Shown here: positions 49,933-61,988 of the stretch, piece by piece
Numbering within the stretch: the stretch's first letter is position 1
Layout: each line of letters begins with the position of its first letter
Assembly (NCBI GenBank): GCA_905250115.1
Contig: CAJNOI010000165.1
Coordinates: 1-64,000, forward strand
Origin: Adineta steineri
Taxonomy: Eukaryota; Rotifera; Eurotatoria; Adinetida; Adinetidae
Direction of reading: 5' to 3'
DNA length: 64,000 nt
The notes under the pieces: generated by a model
What the model was told of the DNA's origin: nothing
Database searches by the model: none
The model's input: only the letters and a program-made list of their open reading frames with translations
Made by a program: the position numbers and the translations under genes

Positions 49933-50481
49933 ATGCCAACTTATTCAACTCACCAACGATTTTCTCGTATTCAACAAGAAAGTGAAGAACGTAAACACCA
50001 AGCTCATTTAAAAAAAATCTCTGACATGCATAGTCATAGTAGTGTAGATCATAGTTCACCACGTCGTTATCCACATATTCATGACGCTTTTGTAAAACAT
50101 TTAAGTGATAAACGTTTAGAAATTGATAGAGAAAATGAAATTAAATCAAGAAAATTAATTGATATTATGCAAACAAAAAATGCACATTCACCACCGCCAA
50201 CTCATCGTTCAAATCAAACTAACCATTCAACTCAAACAACACATCGTAATCATAATAAAAAAGATTTATCACAAGATAATACGGAATATTTCGAACGAGT
50301 TGCCAAAGCTAAAGGTAAATATGATGCACAAGAATGGAAAAAAGACTACGAACTACATCAAGAACGTTTAAAATTACGTAAAAATAATAGTGTATTTACA
50401 CCTATTAATACTGGTCCTAAACATCATTCGAATACAAAAACAAATTCAACGTCAAGTAGCAGACAGACAGTAGCTACATAA
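49933..50481 (+). CDS. CFAP97D1-like (Hemingway/KIAA1430 family) protein
   Basis: Single-exon 182-aa hydrophilic, His/Ser/Lys-rich protein. Two segments match the CFAP97 domain layout: KHLSDKRLEIDRENEIKSRK followed by LIDIMQTK (residues ~55-82), and KGKYDAQEWKKDYELHQERL (~127-146). The 'I.RENE.L..KL..IM' helix is the recognisable part. Family members are ciliary/flagellar proteins linked to axoneme assembly. The linker between the two parts is Thr/His/Asn rich. Identification is by motif only. Confidence 0.6.
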   Translation: MPTYSTHQRFSRIQQESEERKHQAHLKKISDMHSHSSVDHSSPRRYPHIHDAFVKHLSDKRLEIDRENEIKSRKLIDIMQTKNAHSPPPTHRSNQTNHSTQTTHRNHNKKDLSQDNTEYFERVAKAKGKYDAQEWKKDYELHQERLKLRKNNSVFTPINTGPKHHSNTKTNSTSSSRQTVAT

Positions 50482-50682
50482 TTAAAAATATTTTTTTTGT
50501 CTAAATATTTTATTCAAATGAAAATAATTTTATTAAAAACATTCATTTTGTATTTGATCTCTTCATATTTTATATAGATGAACATAGTTCCAATAGAATT
50601 CTTTTATTTAACTATGTTGAATTCGGAATTATTAATAGATAAAATATATTGATAAGTAAAATTTAATAACGATAAGATTGAA

Positions 50683-51651
50683 TTATATAAAAGCCGATAC
50701 TGAAGTTAATTTTAGAACAAGTTTGCCAAATTCATTTCCTTGTGTTTGTGCAAGTTGAAGTTCAAGTTGAGATGGTTGTCGTTCTCCTTTTGTTCCAGCT
50801 AATGTTCCAGCACCTAGATGAAGAAAAAAATAAAACTTCATAAAAGTATTTAAAAAAAATGGCTGATCAAACCATAAGGTGATCCACCATGAATTTCATC
50901 AAGATTCATTAATGATTTATTTTTATAACCAAGTGGAACAAACAACATTCCTAAATGTGTAAAAAATGGTACACATGAAAGTGCAGTTGTTTCTTGACCA
51001 CCACCAAGTGTTGATGTTGAAAAAAAAACTCCAGCCTAAATTTTCAAAATATTTAAATACGAAAAAAACATTTTTTGGGTAATTCTACTGGTTTGCCAAA
51101 CAATGCATCGGAAAGCCAATGTGCTCCACAAGCATCAAATAAAGTTTTTATTTGAGTTGGTAGTGTACCAAAACGAGTGGGCATACCGAATAAAAATCCA
51201 TCAGCTTCAGATAACTGATCTGCTGTTATTATTGGTATAGTATTATTTTTAGGTGGAGCATGCATTTTTGTAAGAATTTCATTAGATAATGTTTCAGCAA
51301 CTTGAAAAATACGACAATTACAACCAGTACGTTCAAGACCAGCTCGAATGTTTGTTGCTAATTGAGCTACATGACCATACATAGAATAATAAATTATAAA
51401 AACCATAGGACGACGCTAGAAAAATACATTCGTTTGGATTCAATTTTTAAAAAATAATACATACAATTTCATTATTATTTGAACGAACCAATGTAGTATT
51501 ATCAGAACGTGGTTCTATACGGTCTGACATACGAATAAATGATCTACATGAATTAATGAAGATTCTAGAGGGAACAAAAATCAATTGTTCTTTTTTACCT
51601 CGGTTGAGAATTATTATTAATTGGTTGAAATCGTGAACTTGACGAGTGCAT
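50683..51651 (-). CDS. WrbA-type NAD(P)H:quinone oxidoreductase (flavodoxin-like)
   Basis: Five exons: 51599-51651, 51465-51543, 51089-51415, 50873-51035 and 50683-50813; 250 aa. After a 47-residue polar N-terminal extension comes a flavodoxin-like fold: VFIIYYSMYGHVAQLA with the FMN-phosphate loop, ADGFLFGMPTRFGTLPTQIK and LFDACG, then FFSTSTLGGGQETTALSC and MNLDEIHGGSPYGAGTLAG. These are the WrbA/FQR1/Pst2 signature blocks. The enzyme binds FMN and reduces quinones by two electrons, avoiding semiquinone radicals. Exon 3 must end at GGCAAACCA|GTAGAA to give the family-typical GKPAGVFFST; reading on would add a spurious tail. WrbA proteins are common in bacteria, fungi and plants but unusual in animals. 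Start chosen as the most upstream ATG with in-frame splicing; Met20 or Met48 are alternatives. Confidence 0.88.
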
Positions 51652-53468
51652 ATTTGCTTATAAAATGAATATTCGAATATAGAAACTGATTTTTAACTAA
51701 TGCATCAATGATCTTATAGAATATGAAAAAAACAACGCAATAAATCATACAAAAATAAAATCCATAATATGAATACGTTTTTTCTTTGACCTTGGAATAA
51801 TGCTTTAAAATACCTCTGTCACAATCATTTCTTAGGTCTCATAGTATTATTTTATGATTATTAATTTTCTTTTTCTGTATATTATAGAGCAAGAAAAAAA
51901 ATATATGAAAAGAAAAACAACATACGAAAGCAAACAGCTGGATTCAAGCTGTCAATATTTATTCTTTACACCACTATTTTGTACATTTTCGTAACACATC
52001 ATGTTCTTCATCTATATGATTGAAAATAAATATTCCAATTCTAAAATAATATGTAGATTTTCAATAGAATATTTTTTTTTGTTTTTCAACAATATAATAA
52101 AAGATAATGGAAAAATAATTGTTTCTATTTCGATCGATATATTATTTTCAATAACAAAACAAGTGATACTAATTAATTATCTAATAGGTTTCATTTCTCT
52201 ATGAAAAGGTAAAGAATAATAGTTCCATTTGTTTGTAATTAACTTGTATTGAGACCAGAAGAATACATACATATATATACAACCTCAAAGTTTATTAACA
52301 ATAATAAAGACAAGGTGTATATTGATGTCTCAACTTAAATTAAATTGACATATAAAAAATTAGATATTTATCCCTGAAAAAATTTTGTAATCAGTAGACC
52401 GATACTTATTTTATTGTCAGTAGATAAGATAATATTAATTGCATCGAAGAAATTTCTTTTACTTCATAGAACAAGTTGTCAGGTAATACTGACATAGAAT
52501 CGAACAATATCTTACTTTCATATATGTAAGTTTAGAGAATTTTCGATATTTTAATGATTTCTTTTTTTTTGTATCATCAATTCATTTCATCATATTTCAT
52601 ATTTATTTTAATTGTTTCAACGTTAGTTGTCAAATCTTAATTTGATTTGACAGGCTGTAAGATGAAGGTTTTTTTTTCGTAAGTTTTTTATTTAACAAAA
52701 AACCGAGTGTTGTCAAAGACTTTTCTTTTGTAATATATATATTATTCATATAGAACACCATTCAACACTTGAGTAATAAAGATTGATTTCATAGTATCAA
52801 ATGATATTTCCTTTTCAATAATTGACAAGATAGAATACAATAGTTTATAAAAAAGAAATTCTTTTTAAAATTGTTGCATAGTAACCATACTTTTGAACGA
52901 GGTCAATAGAAAATGTACAATAAACATAAAGTAAAAGAACAAATTGAATCTTTAAGTTAATCCTTACAATTTCTATTCTTTCTCTTTTTCGTTTTTTACT
53001 TTCATTATTTATTATTACACATTCTTTAGACACATTTGATGATTAAAGATAGAGAGAAGATATTATTCGATTGTACACATAACAAAATTATTTCATCGAA
53101 TGTATATATATATATATCGTAAATCCCTGAATGACATACAGTCGCATAAAAAAGAACATATACATTCATATATACGTACGTATATGTATATATGTATATA
53201 TATATATATATATGTTCACTATACATCATCGCCTCTCAGTAATAATGTTGGCGATGAACACAAAAAAACCCGAAGAAGACGTAGAAAAAAGCGAAAGAGA
53301 AAGAAAAAAAAGGTATATGATGGTAGCGATATCTTCACATAACCACATCATACAAACCAAACGTTTGAAGTATATGCACGTATAAAGAATAACGTTGCCA
53401 ATACGACGTACCAGCTGGAAAAAGAAAACGCTATGGTTTTTCTTTACTTTTTGTCTTAATGCAAAAAT
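51652..53468. other. Intergenic, low complexity
   Basis: About 1.8 kb between divergent genes (WrbA-like minus, WD40 protein plus). It contains (TA)n and TATG-rich runs around 53100-53215, which generate the overlapping open frames there. No gene is supported. Confidence 0.45.
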
Positions 53469-56400
53469 ATGACGACAGCTGCTGATAGATCATCATCTTC
53501 TCGCTATTTCTCCAATCGACCACCGATTTCATTTTCCTCATATAATTTTAATGGTACTACTCCTGGACTTATGCATCGTTCTTTAGGTAAGTCTCACGTG
53601 CAAAATATCATTTTTCGTACTATTAGTATAAAAGATTTACATCGATATAAAATAAATAAGACTGTATACATCAGAACTTGTTTTTTGGTGACGTTCTGTA
53701 TTCTAGTGTTAATAAACTAATTATTTCAATATGTTGTCTTGAACTTTTTTCTATTAATGTAAATGTTAATTAAAACCCGATTGTTTTTTGATAAACATAT
53801 GAAATAATTATCAATCGATTATTTATGTGGTTAATTGATACGTCTTTACAAATATTTTCTAAATAAATATGTCTCTTCATTTGAAAAATGAAAAAGAAGA
53901 AAAAAAAGTTCGATTTACTATCAGCAAGATGCAAGTACTTCAAATGTGTTATTCAATACTTATATATATATATAAAATATTTGGTTCATCTCGTTTTGAT
54001 GATTTTTTTTCTCTTCGTTCTCTCTATATTCGAAGTAGCTTATAGTAGTCATACTTATATATCTATATACAGTGAATGGTGTGTCAGTTAGACAGTCTAT
54101 TTTCTACTTCTTCTTCTCTTCTTTTTCTTCTTCCCTGTCTCTCTCTCTTTTTCTGCTTACTTTATTCTCTTCACATGTTATGGTTGTCGCTATTGTCGTT
54201 CGATGCATCATAAGAAACATGAAACTCGTCATCAGTCAGTATCATCATCACCATCACATCATTATCTATTGGCAACAAGGTCTTCAACACTCAAATTAAA
54301 TAAATCAACCAAAGTCAAACGATTAATTAAAAAATCGATATCAAAAAACGGTATTTCTCCTATTTAATCTATAAATGTTTATTTAAACATATATATATTC
54401 AATTTGTCCTTTTTCAATATATATTTTCTTTCCTTTTCCCTTCTTCTTCAACTAATAGATAGAAATCTAAATGGGTCATCACGATTCATTCAACTAGTAT
54501 GCTCAATTATCTTTATATCTATCTATCGTTATCAAGCGTTTATATATTAATAATAACAATAGTTTTATAATTATTGTTGATATTTTTTTACTTAAGTTTA
54601 TAGTTCACCCTATTATTACTACTGATTGTTTATAATAATGTCAATACCATATTGTTATACTCACAGATAATCAATATTAAAATAAGAATAAGAAGATTAA
54701 ATGTTCTTTTTTTCCAAGATAATCATTAGTATGAGTGTATGCGTGTATTTATATGATTTTTGTAAGTTTTTATCTGAAACATTATAACCGACTAATTTTC
54801 AAGGATAATTCTGCTTTTATTATTATTATCAGTCCAATTGACAGCTGTTTCTTTCTTTCACATATTGTAATTGGAATGGTTTTCGCTGTCATTTCTTTCT
54901 CTGTTTTTTCTTATTAATTGATTTAATAAATAATTTTAGACGAAAATCGATTAACTACTAAACGAACAAGTGAATGTCATCAACATTCAACACCTCTAAC
55001 ATCGGGCAATATTGCCTTAAATACACAAAATCCTCCTTCGACTTTATCTCCACTTTATATAAATCGTCGTAGACCAACAAGTGCATCAAATATGACATCA
55101 TATTCAGCACTTAAACGTAAAACACAACGAACTGATATATCATCAAATATATCTCGAGTAAAATAATTTACAAAATAATTTAATTAAAAAAATATTTCTT
55201 ATCTCGTTTTAGTCTCAAGTTAATCTTCAACATGTTCTTGGATTTACTTCTATATCAAATTCAGCTGTTAGTCAAGATCGTTCAACAATAGCTTATGCTT
55301 CTGGGTAATAAACTTATAAAAAGAAATAATTAGTTTATTAAATATACTTGTTTTAGTTCAACTGTTGTTTTATATGATATTCATACACAAAAACAAGATT
55401 TTGTTATTAGTACTGCTCGTAAAGCTATTACATCATTATCACTTTCACCGGATGGTCGATATTTAGCAACAGGCGAAGTAATTTGAAGACAAATAAATAT
55501 TTCCTGTTTGTCCTATGTACTGGAATAATTCTAGTGTGGTCATGATCCTAAAGTACGTGTTTGGGATTTAACTGGTGATAGAACAACTTGTATTGAATTA
55601 GGTGATCATAAATTTGCTATTGATTGTGTGGTAAGCTTATTTTAATTAAAATATTAAATCTTATTTGAATAATTATTCACATAACTAAAATGATGTAAAA
55701 CAGTTCTCTATTGAATCAATTCATTTCAGAGATTAATTCTATTCTCTTGAGTAATAAATAAGTATGAATAGGATAGTTATATCTGTTTTCTATTTTTAAT
55801 AATGAAAGTACTAAAATATATGATTTTAGTGTTTTTCACCAAATGTTGATCGTCTTGTTTCAATTGGATCTGTACATGATGGAAATATATATGTATGGAA
55901 TTGGAAAGATAAGAAAAAACTTGCATCAAATAAATGTACATGTTCTGTAAGAAGAATTAGATTTTTTTTTATTATTATGAAAAATTATTTTTTAAAAATT
56001 TTAGATTCGTCGTATTGCATTTTCGGAAGATGGAAGTTATTTTGTAACAGTTGGAAATCGTCATGTTAAATTTTGGTATTTAATTTCAGCATCATCTGTA
56101 AGTATTTTTTTCGTAAATTTGAAAATGAAATGATCCATGTTTATATAATATAGTTGGAAGTTGTTCCATTACGTGGTCGTTATGCGATTTTAGCGGAACG
56201 TAAAGATAATTTATTTACTGATGTTGTCTGTGGACGTGGTGATTGTGCTGGTATGACTTACGTTATAACGGCAAATGGTTTAATTTGTCAATTTGATGAA
56301 CATAGACAAATGCGTGGTGAACGTGATCTTCAGGTACAGAGAAAAAAAGTTTTCTTTAAAAAAAAATATTAACATTTATTCTATTAGGAAAAAACAAATT

Positions 56401-59400
56401 GTTTAGCAATTGGTGATTTATATCTTGTTATTGGATGTATTAAAGGTGCTGTTTATGTATTTTCACCTCAAACTCTTGACTATATTATGTCAATACCTTT
56501 ACCACATTATTTGGGTGTTGATATTGCATTTATCACATCGATTGAGTAATAATTTAAAACTTTATTTTCAATAAATCTATTTGATATTTTTTCTAGTCAA
56601 ATACCTTATTCTCAACAACAAAGTATGTCTTTTCCTGATACAATTGCTGTTTGTTTAGATGAAGATAAATCTATTGTTAGTGAACATTTGAATATTAATT
56701 TAAAAGAAAATCGTTTGTTTTGTTCTTTTAGTTAACATGTTTTTATAATGATCATAGTTTTTATATATGGGATATTAAAAATAAAGGATCAGTTAAAAAA
56801 CGTGATTCCTATATGTATCATTCAGGTTGTGGTTGGGGAATTGAAGTAAAGATTGATTTTTTTTTAATGAAAAAACCAAACAATTCTTTTAGACTTATTC
56901 ACGAACAAATACAACATCATCAATTCTTCGAAATTTATCATGTATAACATGTTCATCAGATAATTCTATACGTTTTTGGTCATTAAATCATAATGAAACT
57001 GATACATATTTTATTCCATCATCACCATCATCGAATATATTCAGTAGACAATTAATGAAAATAATTTATTTAGATGATGATCATTCGAAATTATGTGATA
57101 TTCAAACAACCCAAGGTTAGAATTATTATATCTTATAGTAAAATAAATATTTATTTTAATTCATTAAGAACGACCTGAATTTGTTCCAAAAATTGGTGGT
57201 CGTTGTATGAAATTAAATCCGGATGGTTTATCACTTGCAGTTGGTGATCGAAATGGAAATATTCGTATTATTCAGATGGAAAAATTTCAACAAATTGCAC
57301 TTCTTGAAGCACATGATAGTGAAGTACTCAGTGTTGATTACAGTCATTCATTTGGTAAAAATAATTTTCTATTTCCTAATTTAAAAAATGTTTTTTTGTG
57401 TTTTTAATAATAGGTACAACATTTTTAGCATCAAGTAGTCGTGATCGTTTTATTCATGTATTTGATGTAACAAAAGATTATCAACTTATTGCAACATTAG
57501 ATGATCATTCAGCAGCTATAACAGCTGTTCGTTTTACAAATTCATCAATAACATCAAATCTACAATTAGTTTCATGTAGTGCTGATAAATCATTAATATT
57601 TCGTTCAGTATTAAAAGTAAAATTATTGGTTGTTTTATTGACATTCTTTTAAAATAATTTTCATATAGAATGAAAATGGAAAATATCAATTTATACGTTC
57701 AAATAATATTGTTGAAAAACAAACATTTTATGATCTAGCTATTGATCATACACGAGAAACTGTTAATACTGCTTGTCAAGATCGAATGATAAGAGTTTAT
57801 AATTTACAAGATGGTAAACGAGTACGAACACGTAAAGGAACAATAGGTGATGATACAGGTTATTTAATTAAAATTGATGTCGATGCATCAGGAAGATATA
57901 TAGCTACATCATGTTCAAATAAATGTGTTTATATTTGGGATACAATAACATCAGAATGTGTTGCAGCACTTTATGGACATAGTGAAGTTGTGACTGATTT
58001 AAAATTTAGTCAAGATGGATTTTATTTATATACAATCTCAGGTGATAGGTAATAAGAATTGTTTTATTCAATTCATGTCTTATTTATTGGAATTTTAGTT
58101 GTATTTTTGTTTGGAATATTGTTGAATTAGCAACTGTACCAACAACATGTCGACTGCAACAAACATCTTCAACAAAATCAACTGATGTAGAAACGTAAGT
58201 TTTTAAAATAATTTTCTTAATAAGATTTGACTTTTTCCCTAGAACTGATGCTGATGAATCACTTTCACAGGTACTTATTTTCAGTTTTTCTTTTTTATTT
58301 AACTACATGGGTATAATTTTAGTCACTTAGTACTGCTGAAGAACATCAATTAAAACTAAAGCGTCAACGAAGTCTATGGTCAACAGCTGATCCATGTATA
58401 CCTGTATGTATTTAATTTGAAAAAAAATTCTAATAAATTATTTGTATTGATTTCAGTCAATGGAATCAAAATTATTTCGAACACAATTATCTGATATTGT
58501 TAAAGACGAGACATCTAGTAAAATATTTCGTTCAATAAGTTTACAAGACGATGAATCAGTGTTTCTTGATGAAGGTTTACTTTATTTTTTTGTTTCATTT
58601 TATTAAACAAAATAATATTTATATACAGATGTTGAACCAGTATTCTCTCCAATACCGACGAAAACTCCTAACGATACACCCAACAAAATGACATCGTTTT
58701 TTGTTGAAAATTATGATCATGAAAATACAACAAATAATACAATTGTTAATAATGGAATTAATTTATCAAATGAAATAAAACGACGAAAAAGTCTATCATC
58801 TCGTTTTTGTTCTATTTCAAAAGATACAACGTACAATAAAAAGAAATTTTTTAATCAATTCCTTACTTTTATTTTCTAGAATACCTGATATATCATCAAT
58901 ATCAATGAATACATCTCAAGAAAATATTCCATCGTCACGAATAATTCAACGTCATAATAAATATATTCGATCACAAACTATAATTACAACAACAGAACCA
59001 AAGACTGCACCTAATAAAACATATATGACACGAAAAGCTCGTAGTAAGTTTTTCATAGAATATAATCAATTGATTTCTTTTTAATCAATATATTTTAGTC
59101 AATAGAACACGATCCGAAGATCGTGTTCGTGGATCATCTTTATCGATTCTTAATAGTACAGGAGATACAACATCATCGTCATCATCATCTTCTCATTCTC
59201 AATTACCATCATATGCTGCGCATACATCAAGTTCAATAAATAAACTTCGTGATAATTTATTAGCATCTACATCATCCGTACCAGTACCACTTCTTTCATC
59301 ATCAACAAATAGTTCATTAACTATATCTTCTTCTCAAACACGTTGTGTTCCATTTGAGACACGTTCATCGTCAACTAAAAGTATGACAAAATCTCGTTCA

Positions 59401-60245
59401 ACACATAATTTAAATCTTCCAACAACAACAACAAATAATCCACCAACTTGTAATACTCAACAATCAAAAGTTTTACCAGCACGTCGTGGTAAAACTCCTG
59501 TTTCTCGACGTCCACCTAATCTTCCAACAGCAACAAATATTCATGCATCATCATCATCATCTTCATCAACATCATCAAATACTTCATCACCAACAAAAAC
59601 TAAACAACATCTTTCACCTTCTTTACAAGAATCTATTATACCATTACATGAATTAGATAATTCATCAAATGATCTTATGCCGAAATGGGCACAGGATTGT
59701 TTTTATCGAACAGTTGTACTTGGTTTAAAACCTTTACTTTTACAAGATATTCCATCAACACCTGCAAAACATTCAACAAGTACGTCTTCAATGGAAAGTT
59801 CAGATTCATTAGAAATAACAAATCAATTAATAAATAATCAAACAGATATGAAATTACAACGAAGTTTATCAATACCAGATTATACACAAATAGAATTAAC
59901 ACAATCGAAACAAAGGTATTATAAAAAAATTGTATTTTTTGTTATTTCTAATATTTATATTTAAGTGATTTTATTTCAAATGATCATCGTATGCCAGTTA
60001 TAAATCATCTTCTTGATGATTTACATAAACGTCTCAATGATTTAGAACATCTTTATACAACAGTAAAAATTCATTTTATTAAAATAATTTTTGTTTTCAT
60101 TTTTGTTTTCAAGGTTTCAAAAAGTTCAGATAAACGTGATTTAATATTAAAACAATCTATTGAACAAGTATTTACTGATCTTCATACACGTATTACAAAT
60201 GATCAACAACAACAAAATTTACCTACAACGATTGTTAATAATTAA
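53469..60245 (+). CDS. WD40 scaffold protein, WDR62/MAPKBP1 homologue
   Basis: Twenty-four exons, 1370 aa in frame: 53469-53586, 54940-55157, 55213-55304, 55357-55477, 55535-55630, 55830-55946, 56005-56097, 56154-56333, 56388-56545, 56597-56675, 56732-56845, 56893-57115, 57169-57354, 57414-57616, 57669-58048, 58099-58194, 58243-58270, 58323-58403, 58457-58574, 58629-58830, 58880-59043, 59099-59915, 59966-60062 and 60114-60245. Residues ~113-830 form a long WD40 array (two propellers), opening [20 protein letters not shown] and including [33 protein letters not shown] and [11 protein letters not shown], the WDR62/MAPKBP1 signature. The C-terminal third is Ser/Thr/Asn rich. The last exons encode a helical segment ([20 protein letters not shown]) matching the dimerisation region. 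Relatives scaffold JNK signalling and act at spindle poles. The 5' intron is 1353 bp and contains another candidate exon. Confidence 0.9.
54203..54350 (+). other. Candidate alternative or additional 5' exon of the WD40 gene
   Basis: Inside the first intron, an open segment starting ATG ([12 protein letters not shown]) and running through [20 protein letters not shown] and [12 protein letters not shown] ends AACG|GTATTT in phase 1, exactly the phase needed to join 54940. Read from the ATG it would be an alternative first exon. Read from a CAGTCAG acceptor at 54239 it would be an internal phase 1-1 exon. Codon choice and basic composition resemble the rest of the protein's N-terminal tail. Confidence 0.55.
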
Positions 60246-61709
60246 GAGTTTCTATATCCGGTTCTTTAAGAATTCGGTGATATGTTTTCTATTTTATCTT
60301 CAGGGATTTTATTTATTAGATCGAGCATGTTTACATTTTCGTTTCTTTTTTTTGTCTTTCGATTGCGTGAATCACAAGTGATTGTAAATACGAGTATCTT
60401 GTGTTTTCTTGTTATCTATTTGACATTATTTTTCAACTTTCGACGGTCATTATCTATCGATTTCATGTTCTTTTATTATTATTTGAGTTGATTATCTTTT
60501 TTTTTCTTAAGTGATATAAGAGAAACTTTTGTTGATTAAAAAAAACAGATGATAAAATATAAAATATGTTTTCTTTTGTTTCAAAAGAATCGATAAATAT
60601 ACTAGTTTCTGACTTATAGTCACGCGAATAATGGATTTAAGTGCAATTTTATTCAGTAGAATACATTACTACGCACGGAAAAAAAAATTCCGGTAAAATC
60701 GCAGTGGGAATAGGAAAAAATTGTGCTTCGAGGTCATTTTTGAAAGTTTAACTGCTGTGATTCCTGTTACTACCGCAGTTTTTCAAAATGCGGTATTTTC
60801 TTAAGAATTTTTCCAGATAAAATGTGTGTCTGCACTGATTATTCAATTAGTATTAAAACGATGAATAATATGATTTATTTCCTTTACAAAAATGAGACAT
60901 CATAATTCTAGATTGTCAAGAAACTTCTTTTCGTTGTGCTAAATATAGTATAGTTACTTCAAAGATTCCTTAATTAATGAAAAATAGATATCGTATATCA
61001 TGTTGATCGTATATCTAAAAATAAATGCTTGATTTCTTTTGTTAAATTCTCATACGATTATACGGAAACAACATTATAATACATTCTAATTATATTGACT
61101 GAGTGATAAATATAATAATTCAACAATAATTAAACTAACTAAACAGTAATTTGAATGTGGGTGGGTGGGTGTAGATGAATACAAGATAAAGTCACACCCA
61201 CACCCTACCTCAATGTCGCAATTGGTGCAAAAAGAAAGCAAAGCAGGCTATCTAAATCCATTTCGTAAAATATAATTCTAATCTGTATGGTATTGATGTA
61301 GTTTTAGTAAAGAAAATATAATTAATTCAAATCTTTTTTTTTAGATTAGTTATTTATAATACATCTAAAAATAGAATGAAAATAAATAGATCATATTCTT
61401 TATATAGATAATAGATAAAAATAACTAGATGAATGTTATTTTCTATTATTAATAATTGATGAATGTTTATTGTCTAGAAGTTACTGACTGTGAGAATGTG
61501 CAAAAAAACAAAGAGTTAGTATGTAATTATGTGCTCTTCTTTACGACTATGACATAAGAGCGATGAAGTAAAAAAAAAGAGGAAGGAGAATCTTCCTGTT
61601 TTCTCGAGTTTCTTTTTCTTTTATTTCTATCTCTCAACTTCAATAAATATAACAAGACTTCTTTTCATTTTTTTAAAATTATATTACAAATCAAGAGGAT
61701 CTATTAAAT
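60246..61709. other. Intergenic
   Basis: About 1.5 kb downstream of the WD40 gene. It holds a telomere-like hairpin (annotated separately) and a locally G+C-richer patch at 60676-60840 with short imperfect inverted segments (TTCCGGTAAAATCGCAG, CCGCAG, ATGCGGTA). No gene is seen. Confidence 0.4.
61155..61210. repeat. Telomere-like hairpin
   Basis: ATGTGGGTGGGTGGGTGTAG, a ~20-nt spacer, then CACACCCACACCCTACC. It is the same organisation as the hairpins at 3042, 3570 and 36856, in a separate intergenic location. Confidence 0.8.
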
Positions 61710-61988
61710 ATGATCTCTATTTCATATTACTTTGTTTTGGTTAGTATAATCATTATGACCATAATTATAAGTATGATTATATATTATATACGATTAAGTC
61801 GTACTCGTCAACAAGTTCTACCGTATCCAATGCATATTTTTGTCATTGCTCAACCACATCAACAACAATTATGTAATTCTCAAATATTCTGGCAATCGTC
61901 AACTGAACAATTACCACCACCGTATAGTTCTGTAGTTCAATCAACAAATACAAATTGTAGTATAGTACATGAAGATAGTCAAGTATAG
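61710..61988 (+). CDS. Small single-pass membrane protein with PPPY motif
   Basis: Single-exon 92-aa product. A membrane helix covers residues ~6-27 (YYFVLVSIIIMTIIISMIIY), followed by a basic stop-transfer RLSRTR, so the C-terminus should face the cytosol. The tail contains LPPPYSSVV (PPxY at 69-72), a ligand for WW domains of Nedd4-type ubiquitin ligases, and ends DSQV, a class I PDZ-ligand pattern. Small PPxY membrane proteins act as Nedd4 adaptors or cargo. No family was recognised, so function is inferred only from the motifs. Confidence 0.65.
   Translation: MISISYYFVLVSIIIMTIIISMIIYYIRLSRTRQQVLPYPMHIFVIAQPHQQQLCNSQIFWQSSTEQLPPPYSSVVQSTNTNCSIVHEDSQV

Noticed and set aside
53026-53385. 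Overlapping YIYIYIY open frames
   Set aside because: Produced by a TA/TATG dinucleotide repeat.
60676-60840. Possible MITE with CCGGTAAAATCGCAG and CCGCAG...ATGCGGTA inverted segments
   Set aside because: The inverted matches are short and offset, and no flanking duplication could be found, so the call would rest on weak similarity.
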